Source of the DNA: Streptomyces antimycoticus
Lineage (GTDB): Bacteria > Actinomycetota > Actinomycetes > Streptomycetales > Streptomycetaceae
Direction: 5' to 3'
Assembly: GCF_005405925.1 (NCBI RefSeq)
Contig: NZ_BJHV01000001.1
Span: forward strand, 1,302,001 to 1,366,000
Length of the DNA stretch: 64,000 nucleotides
Within the stretch, counting starts at the first letter, position 1, and every line of letters starts with the position of its first letter. The notes below the pieces were generated by a model. The model ran no database searches, had not been told where the DNA came from, and was given only the letters and a program-made list of their open reading frames with translations. This document shows positions 58,188-64,000 of this stretch, piece by piece. The position numbers and the translations under genes were made by a program.

Positions 58188-59491
58188 ATGCGTTCCCAGC
58201 ACCCACGCGACGCCGGTCCCCTGGCCGCGCTGAGCCCCGCCGAATCGGCCCGTCTCATGGCGGTGATCCGCGAGGCGGCGCTGAGCCGGGGACGGCTTCC
58301 GCTGCCCGCCCGCCCCATCATCGGCGCCTCCTGGGACCGGATGCTGCGCCTGGGCCTCGACCCGGACCGCGGCCGCGCCCCGCGGCCGCTGGGTTTGGAC
58401 GAGCTGGAGCTGCGGAGGCGGCAGACCCGGCTGGCCGAGGTGCTGCCCACCCTGCACAACGGGCTGCTGGAGGCGGCGGAGGCGGCAGGCCACATCATGA
58501 TCATCGCCGATGCGGAGGGCCGCATCCTGTGGCTCGACGGCCATCGGGGCGTCCGCCGGCAGGCCGACGGCATCGCGCTCGTGGAGGGTTCGCACTGGGC
58601 CGAGGACGTCGCCGGGACCAGCGGAATCGGCACCGCGCTGGCCGTGAAGTCCCCCGTGCGGGTGCATTCGGCGGAGCATTTCGTGAGCGCCTTCCACACC
58701 TGGAGCTGTGCCGCCGCCCCCGTCCACGACCCGCGGGACGGACGGCTGCTGGGCGTCGTCGACGTCAGCGGCCCCGCCGGGACCGCCCATCCGACGGTGC
58801 TCTCCCTGGTCACCGCGACCGCCCGGTGGGCCGAGGGCGAACTGCTCCTCGCCCACAGCCGGGATCTGGAGGGCCTGCGCGCCGTCGCCGCCCCGCTCCT
58901 GGCGCGGATCCGCGGCAAGGCCGTCGTGGTCGATCACCACGGCTGGATCGCCGGGGTCACCGGGGTGACCCCGCGCGAGCGCCGGCTGTTGCTGCCGAAG
59001 GCGCCGTACGACGGGCCGGTCTGGCTGCCGGCGCTCGGCGCGTGCGCGGTGGAGCCGCTGCCCGGCGGCCATCTGCTGCGGGTGCTGGACGGCGGGAGCG
59101 CCGAGGAGGGCGGTCCGGCCGGCTGGGGCGATCTGCTGCTGGACGTACGCCATCCGCACCGCTGGACCCTGACCTTCTCGGGCCCGTCGGGCGCCTGGAC
59201 GCATGAACTCAGCGCCCGCCAGGCCGAGGTGCTGCTGCTGCTCGCCGCGCACCCCGAGGGGCGTACGGCCGCGCAGCTGGCCGAGGACCTGTTCGGGGAC
59301 CCGACGCGGACGGTGACCGTACGGGCCGCGATGTCCCGGCTGCGCGGGCGCATCGGGGCGGTGCTGGCACACCGCCCCTACCGGATCGCCGACAGCGTCC
59401 GCATCGATGTGGCGAGCCCGGACCACCCCGCCGAACTGCTCCCCTTCAGCTCGGCCCCGGCCATCGCGCGGCTACGCCGCCCCCTTTTTGA
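58188..59491 (+). CDS. GAF-domain transcriptional regulator (AcoR-like; 3' end frameshifted)
   Basis: Regulator with N-terminal helical region, GAF (GHIMIIADAEGRILWLDGHRGVRRQADGIALVEGSHWAEDVAGTSGIGTALAVKSPVRVHSAEHFVSAFHTWSCAAAPVHDP, about 95-180), a middle linker, and a C-terminal winged helix (ELSARQAEVLLLLAAHPEGRTAAQLAEDLFGDPTRTVTVRAAMSRLRGRIG, about 340-395). The protein reads sensibly to LLPFSSAPAIARLR. As sequenced there is no stop and the frame runs antisense through the aspartase gene. One extra base in the C5/T5 tract 59480-59489 would end it at TGA 59489-59491 (434 residues). Convergent with aspA. Confidence 0.75.
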
Positions 59492-59590
59492 GGCTCGTTC
59501 GCCTCCGGGGCGCAAAAGTCTCCCCCAGCTACCGCTGGGAGGTCCCCCGACCAGAACCCCCAAGCGCCCGGAGGCGAACCGAGCCTCAAA
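59487..59590. terminator. Large bidirectional stem-loop between convergent genes
   Basis: Left arm TTTGAGGCTCGTTCGCCTCC (from 59487, continuing to 59513) pairs almost perfectly with the right arm 59564-59590. The loop contains the third dispersed palindromic repeat. The stem starts with T5 on the plus strand. It overlaps the aspA stop codon and terminates both convergent genes. Confidence 0.7.
59519..59552. repeat. Dispersed palindromic repeat, copy 3
   Basis: CTCCCCCAGCTACCGCTGGG followed by AGGTCCCCCGACC, inside the loop of the terminator between the GAF regulator and aspA. Same orientation as the copies at 8005 and 44313; it lacks one G of the GGTGCC segment. Confidence 0.75.
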
Positions 59591-60992
59591 GAGAAGGGCT
59601 CCCCGCGATCTCCTCCGGGCGCAGCACCTGGGCCAGCCGGTCGGCCGGCAGCAGGCCCTTCTCCAGGACGAGTTCGGCCACGCCGCGACCCGTGGCCAGC
59701 GCCTCCTTGGCGATGCTGGTGGCCGCGTTGTAGCCGATGTACGGGTTGAGCGCGGTGACCAGGCCGATGGAGTTCTCCACGGAGATGCGCAGCCGCTCGG
59801 TGTTGGCGGTGATGCCCGCGACGCACCGCTCGGCCAGCACCAGGCAGGCGGCGCGCAGATGGGTGACGCTCTCGGAGAGGGAGTGCAGGATGATCGGCTC
59901 GAAGGCGTTGAGCTGGAGCTGTCCGGCCTCGGCGGCCATGGTGATGGCCACGTCGTTGCCGATCACCTCGAAGGCGACCTGGTTGACCACCTCGGGGATC
60001 ACCGGGTTGACCTTGCCGGGCATGATGCTGGAACCGGCCTGCACCGGGGGCAGGTTGATCTCGTTGAGCCCGGCCCGCGGGCCCGAGGAGAGCAGCCGCA
60101 GGTCGTTGCAGCTCTTGGAGAGCTTGACGGCGATGCGCTTGAGGACGCCCGACAGATGGACGAAGGCGCCGCAGTCCTGCGTGGCCTCGACCAGGTTGGC
60201 GGCGGTGACCAGCGGCAGTCCGGTGATGGCCTCGAGGTGGCGGCGGGCGGCCTCAGCATAGCCCTTGGGGGCGTTGAGGCCGGTGCCGATGGCGGTCGCG
60301 CCGAGGTTGATCTCGTGCACCAAAGTGGCCGCCTCCAGCAGCCGGCTCTGGTCCTCCTCCAGCATCACGGCGTACGCCGAGAACTCCTGGCCCAGCGTCA
60401 TGGGCACCGCGTCCTGCAGCTGGGTGCGCCCCATCTTGAGGACGTCGCGGAACTCCTCGGCCTTGGCGGCGAACGCCTGGCGCAGCGTCTCCATGGCCGC
60501 GTGGAGCTCACGGACGGCGATGATCGTGGAGACGTTGACGGCGGTCGGGTAGACGTCGTTGGTGGACTGGCTGAGGTTGACGTCCTCGTTGGGGTGGAGG
60601 TGGGCGTAGTCGCCCTTCTCCTGGCCGAGGAGCTCCAGCGCCCGGTTGGCGATCACCTCGTTGGCGTTCATATTGGTCGAGGTCCCGGCGCCGCCCTGGA
60701 TCACATCGACGGTGAACTGGTCGTGCAGGGCGCCCCGGCGTATCTCCTGGCAGGCGGCCGCGATGGCGTCGGCCTTGGCGGAGGTGAGCAGCCCGAGGTC
60801 CTCATTGGCGCGGGCGGCCGCCTCCTTGACCGCGGCCAGGGCGCTGATCAGGTGCGGATAGGCGGAGATGGAGGTGCCGGTGATGGGGAAGTTCTCGCCG
60901 GCGCGCAGGGTGTGAATGCCCCAGTAGGCGTCGGCGGGGACGTCGCGGTCGCCGAGCAGATCGTGTTCACGGCGATGGCCGGTGGCAGTCAT
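59586..60992 (-). CDS. aspA: Aspartate ammonia-lyase
   Basis: 468 residues. Fumarase/aspartase superfamily with the signature GSSIMPGKVNP and the substrate-site motifs GGAGTSTNMNANEVIANRALE, HPNEDVNLSQSTNDVYPTAVN and GRTQLQDAVPMTLGQEF. Converts aspartate to fumarate and ammonia. Follows asparaginase by 41 bp, so asparagine is taken to fumarate in two steps. ATG 60992; ends within the terminator hairpin. Confidence 0.93.
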   Translation of the reverse strand: MTATGHRREHDLLGDRDVPADAYWGIHTLRAGENFPITGTSISAYPHLISALAAVKEAAARANEDLGLLTSAKADAIAAACQEIRRGALHDQFTVDVIQGGAGTSTNMNANEVIANRALELLGQEKGDYAHLHPNEDVNLSQSTNDVYPTAVNVSTIIAVRELHAAMETLRQAFAAKAEEFRDVLKMGRTQLQDAVPMTLGQEFSAYAVMLEEDQSRLLEAATLVHEINLGATAIGTGLNAPKGYAEAARRHLEAITGLPLVTAANLVEATQDCGAFVHLSGVLKRIAVKLSKSCNDLRLLSSGPRAGLNEINLPPVQAGSSIMPGKVNPVIPEVVNQVAFEVIGNDVAITMAAEAGQLQLNAFEPIILHSLSESVTHLRAACLVLAERCVAGITANTERLRISVENSIGLVTALNPYIGYNAATSIAKEALATGRGVAELVLEKGLLPADRLAQVLRPEEIAGSPSL

Positions 60993-61033
60993 GGCGTGCG
61001 GTCTTCCTTGGTTCCTCGGGGAGGGCGGGAGGG

Positions 61034-62098
61034 TCAGGCGGCGGGCGGGGCGAGGGCGTCGGTGGGGTGCACACCGCCGACGGTGACTCCGCCGCCGTAC
61101 ACCGGCGTGGTGGCGAATTCGGTGAGCACACCGGGGTCGATCCCGCAGTGGGCGAGGGCCGCGGCGGTCACCGGCATCCGGGCGCGGTCCGCGCCGTCGG
61201 CGATCTTCACGGCGACGGCCCGGCCGTCGGGCAGCGCCGCGATCTGTACGCCCTCGAAGCCGTCCTTGGCGATCAGACCCGGTACGGCGCGCATCAGCCG
61301 GGCCACGTCGCGGTCGGGGCCGGATGCCATGTCCGGGTGGGCGCGCAGGGCTGCCGCGACCCGGCCCTCGGGGGTGTCCATGGCGCCTGAGGCGATCCGG
61401 GCGGCGGCCGTCGCGAGCCCGCGCAGGGAGACGGAGAACAGCGGCGCGCCGCAGCCGTCGACCGAGACCTGGGCGACGCGCTGTCCGGTGAGGTCCTCCA
61501 CGGTCTCGGCGATCAGCCGCTGCAGCGGATGGGCCGGGTCGAGGTAGTCCACCAGCGGCCAGCCGCGCAGCTGGGCGGTGAGCAGCATCGCGGCGTGCTT
61601 GCCGGAGCAGTTCTGGGCGAGCCGGGTGGGCTGGCCGCCGTCCCGCAGCCAGGCGTCGCGCTCGGCGGCGCCGTACGGCAGGTCGGGGACGTTGCGCAGA
61701 TCGGCCTCGGTGAGCCCGGCCCGGTCGAGGATGCGGCGCGCGCCGTCCAGATGGCGCCGCAGGCCGGAGTGGCTGGCGGCGGTGAGCGACAGCAGCTCCC
61801 CGTCCAGCGGCAGCCCGGCCCGCAGCAGGGCGACGGCCTGGACGGGCTTGAGCGCGGAGCGCGGGTAGAAGGCCACATCGATGTCGCCGGCCTGGAACGC
61901 GACCCGGCCGTCGGCGGCCAGGACGACGACCGAGCCGTGGTGGACGCCCTCGATGACCCCGCCGCGTACGACATGGGCGAGCGGCACATGGCGGGGTTCG
62001 CGGAGGGCGGGGGGCTCGGCCGGGGTGCGGCGGGGCGCGTCGAGGGTCCGTCTGAGGGGGGTGTTCATGGTGGTGCTCTCGTGCTCGGGGGTGTTCAC
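61034..62098 (-). CDS. L-asparaginase (Rhizobium/AnsA-II type)
   Basis: 354 residues, GTG start with GGAGGA about 11 bases upstream (an in-frame ATG at 62068 repeats the MNTP start). Asparaginase_II Pfam type: VPLAHVVRGGVIEGVHHGSVVVLAADGRVAFQAGDIDVAFYPRSALKPVQAVALL, NCSGKHAAMLL, VSVDGCGAPLFSVSLRGLA and YGGGVTVGG. Hydrolyses asparagine to aspartate and ammonia. Lies between the permease and aspartase. No signal peptide. Confidence 0.9.
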   Translation of the reverse strand: MNTPEHESTTMNTPLRRTLDAPRRTPAEPPALREPRHVPLAHVVRGGVIEGVHHGSVVVLAADGRVAFQAGDIDVAFYPRSALKPVQAVALLRAGLPLDGELLSLTAASHSGLRRHLDGARRILDRAGLTEADLRNVPDLPYGAAERDAWLRDGGQPTRLAQNCSGKHAAMLLTAQLRGWPLVDYLDPAHPLQRLIAETVEDLTGQRVAQVSVDGCGAPLFSVSLRGLATAAARIASGAMDTPEGRVAAALRAHPDMASGPDRDVARLMRAVPGLIAKDGFEGVQIAALPDGRAVAVKIADGADRARMPVTAAALAHCGIDPGVLTEFATTPVYGGGVTVGGVHPTDALAPPAA

Positions 62099-62215
62099 GG
62101 GGTGGGATTCCTCCAGGAGGTGGTGGAGGGACAGGGCGGCCGAGGGGTGGCCTCGGCCGCGCGGAGAAACGATTCCTCAGTGGGGATTCAACGGCGGGGG
62201 CTCACCGGCGCGGGC

Positions 62216-63654
62216 TCAGCGGGGGTCCTTCATCCGGCCGCGGGACGCGAACCAGCCGATGACCAGCGCCGCCAGGATCGCCGGAAGCGCCATCACGGTG
62301 AGTCGGCTGGGTCCGCCGTCCGCCCACATCAGGACGAGGACGGAGGCCAGGAAGCCGAGGGTGACGATCTCGGTGTACGGGGAGCCGGGAAGCCGGTAGC
62401 CGGGGCGGGTGAGCTGACCGGCCTGGGCGCGCCGCCAGAACAGCAGATGACAGAGCATGATCACGGCCCAGGTCGAGAGGATGCCGATCGCGGCGAAGTT
62501 GAGCACGATCTCGAACGCCTTGTCCGGCACCACATAATTCAGGCCCACGCCCAGCACACAGAAGAAGGCAGTGAGCAGGATGCCTCCGTAGGGCACCTGG
62601 GTACGGCTCATGGCGCCGGTGAACTTGGGCGCGGAGCCGGACATCGCCATCGAGCGCAGGATCCGGCCGGTGGAGTAGAGACCGGAGTTGAGGCTGGACA
62701 TCGCGGCGGTGAGCACGACGAGGTTCATCACGCCGCCGGCCGCCGGGACGCCGATCTTGGACAGCACGGTGACGAACGGGCTCTGGTCGCCCGAATAGGA
62801 GTCGGAGGGCAGCAGCATCGAGAGCAGCACCACGGAGCCGACGTAGAACAGGCCCACACGCCACATGATGGAGTTGATCGCCTTGGGCATGATCTTCTCG
62901 GGGTTCTCGGTCTCACCGGCGGCCACGCCGACCAGCTCCACGGAGGCGTAGGCGAAGACGACGCCCTGGATGACCAGCAGCATCGGCAGCACACCGTGCG
63001 GGAAGACGCCGCCGTGGTCGGTGATCAGGCTGGGCCCGGTGCTGGTGCCGGCCACCTGCTCGCGGGTGACCAGCAGGAAGATGCCGATCGCCATGAAGAC
63101 GACGAGCGCGCCGACCTTGATGATCGCGAACCAGAACTCCAGCTCACCGAAGATCTTCACCGAGATCAGGTTGACCGTGAGCACCACGGCGAGCGCGATC
63201 AGGGCGATCACCCACTGGGGGATGTCGGTGAACATCCCCAGTAGTGGGTGTAGGTCGCCACGGCCGTGATGTCGGCGACCCCGGTGGTGGCCCAGTTGAG
63301 GAAGTACATCCAGCCCGCGACGAAGGCGCCCTTCTCGCCGAGGAACTCACGGGCGTAGGAGACGAACGCCCCGGAGGACGGCCGGTGCAGCACCAGCTCG
63401 CCCAGGGCCCGCACCACCAGGAAGGCGAAGATGCCGCAGACCGCGTACGCCACGGCCAGTGACGGCCCGGCGTCCTTGAGCCGCCCGCCGGCGCCGAGGA
63501 AGAGGCCGGTGCCGATGGCGCCGCCGATGGCGATCATGTTGACATGCCGGGCCTTGAGGGACTTGCTGTAACCGGCGTCGCCCGCGTCCACATGCGCGGG
63601 GTGCCCGGCCTGCTGCTGTTGGCGATCTTCTTGCCGGAGGGACTGTTCGCTCAC
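62216..63654 (-). CDS. ansP: L-asparagine permease, AnsP-like (frameshifted as sequenced)
   Basis: APC-type permease; two frames: N-terminal [20 protein letters not shown]... to THYWG, and C-terminal from [14 protein letters not shown]. One extra G (C on plus) in the run at 63236-63239 joins them into 479 residues: [14 protein letters not shown]. About 12 membrane segments; motifs [56 protein letters not shown] and [30 protein letters not shown] are typical of AnsP and related amino acid permeases. Upstream of asparaginase and aspartase in one operon; asparagine as substrate is inferred from context. Confidence 0.85.
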
Positions 63655-64000
63655 GCCTGCTGTCCGCCTTCCGTCGGTACTGTCGTCCGGTCGTCCGCCG
63701 TGGCGGGCCGCACGATGGAGGTCAGGGTGGTCTCCACGCGTTCGAGGTGGTGGGTCATCGCTTCCACCGCGTCGTGCTCGGACCCGTCGGCGAGCGCCTC
63801 GACGATCGCCCGGTGTTCTCGGTTCGACTGCTCACGGCGGCCGCCGAGCTCGTTGAGAAATGCCGACTGCCGGGCCAGGGCATCGCGGATCTCCTCGATG
63901 ACCCGACGGAAGACCGGGTTCCGGGCCGCCTGGGCGACGGCGAGATGGAACAGCGTGTCCATCGCCACCCATGCGGTGGTGTCGGTCTCCCGCTCCATCC
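63651..64000 (-). CDS. GntR/FadR-family regulator, FCD domain (cut by window end)
   Basis: C-terminal ~115 residues only; the gene continues past the window edge. FCD-type helices: [71 protein letters not shown], which contain the usual metal/ligand His residues. Its stop overlaps the permease start (ATGA), so it is the first gene of the asparagine operon seen here and probably its regulator. The missing N-terminus would hold the winged helix. Confidence 0.85.
   Translation of the reverse strand, partial: MERETDTTAWVAMDTLFHLAVAQAARNPVFRRVIEEIRDALARQSAFLNELGGRREQSNREHRAIVEALADGSEHDAVEAMTHHLERVETTLTSIVRPATADDRTTVPTEGGQQA

Noticed and set aside
58188..61547. Single 1119-residue protein on the plus strand
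   Set aside because: Family similarity ends near codon 430; the remainder is antisense to aspartase and asparaginase.

Overview
The window is high-G+C actinobacterial DNA, almost certainly Streptomyces. The gene families (cytoplasmic-type contractile injection system, Spo0M, DUF5133, SpoIIE-type phosphatase, STAS-ANTAR-GAF regulator, duplicated zinc-free ribosomal proteins) and one rare TTA codon all fit. I see no rRNA, tRNA or CRISPR.

Region 1 (72-30465, all minus strand) is one long, tightly coupled contractile injection system (eCIS) operon. It runs from the promoter side as follows: sheath, tube, zinc-ribbon baseplate/hub chaperone, Pro-rich protein, DUF4255 tail cap, AAA+ ATPase, small coupled protein, DUF4157 (eCIS-core) protein, and a giant 1662-residue protein whose low-G+C C-terminus looks like a nuclease toxin. 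A low-G+C putative immunity gene follows. The baseplate block comes next: tube-associated protein, LysM, gp27-like hub, gp5-like spike, PAAR-like tip, gp25, two gp6/J-like wedges, gpI/beta-helix protein, DUF6519, and finally a peptidoglycan amidase. The toxin-immunity pair embedded between structural genes is the most interesting feature. Toxin and immunity are inferred from motifs, composition and gene order only.

Region 2 (30466-38845) holds accessory genes: DUF6817 with a divergent LysR regulator carrying a TTA codon, Spo0M, DinB, a conserved unknown coupled to an MBL hydrolase, an unknown protein, a GT2 glycosyltransferase, and an 18-bp minisatellite.

Region 3 (38846-46899) is a metal-homeostasis block. 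It has an APC permease, two ArsR/SmtB sensors both carrying a DxHx10Hx2H metal site, a P1B-4-type ATPase, a CDF exporter, and a Zur-type set of zinc-free ribosomal proteins (S18, L31, L33, L28, S14) with a degenerate COG0523 protein.

Region 4 (47026-59491) is ordinary metabolism and signalling: 3-hydroxyisobutyryl-CoA hydrolase-like, VOC, serine beta-lactamase-like, STAS-ANTAR-GAF, a paralogue of the unknown at 35011, FAD/Rieske oxidoreductase, DUF5133, lipoprotein, SpoIIE phosphatase and a GAF regulator. Region 5 (59586-end, minus) is an L-asparagine catabolic operon: GntR/FadR regulator (cut by the window end), permease, asparaginase, aspartase.

Caution: six genes appear frameshifted, and each is restored by one extra base in a 4-5 base homopolymer (near 14371, 15393, 25024, 32461, 59480, 63236). 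The uniform pattern points to under-called homopolymers rather than real pseudogenes.
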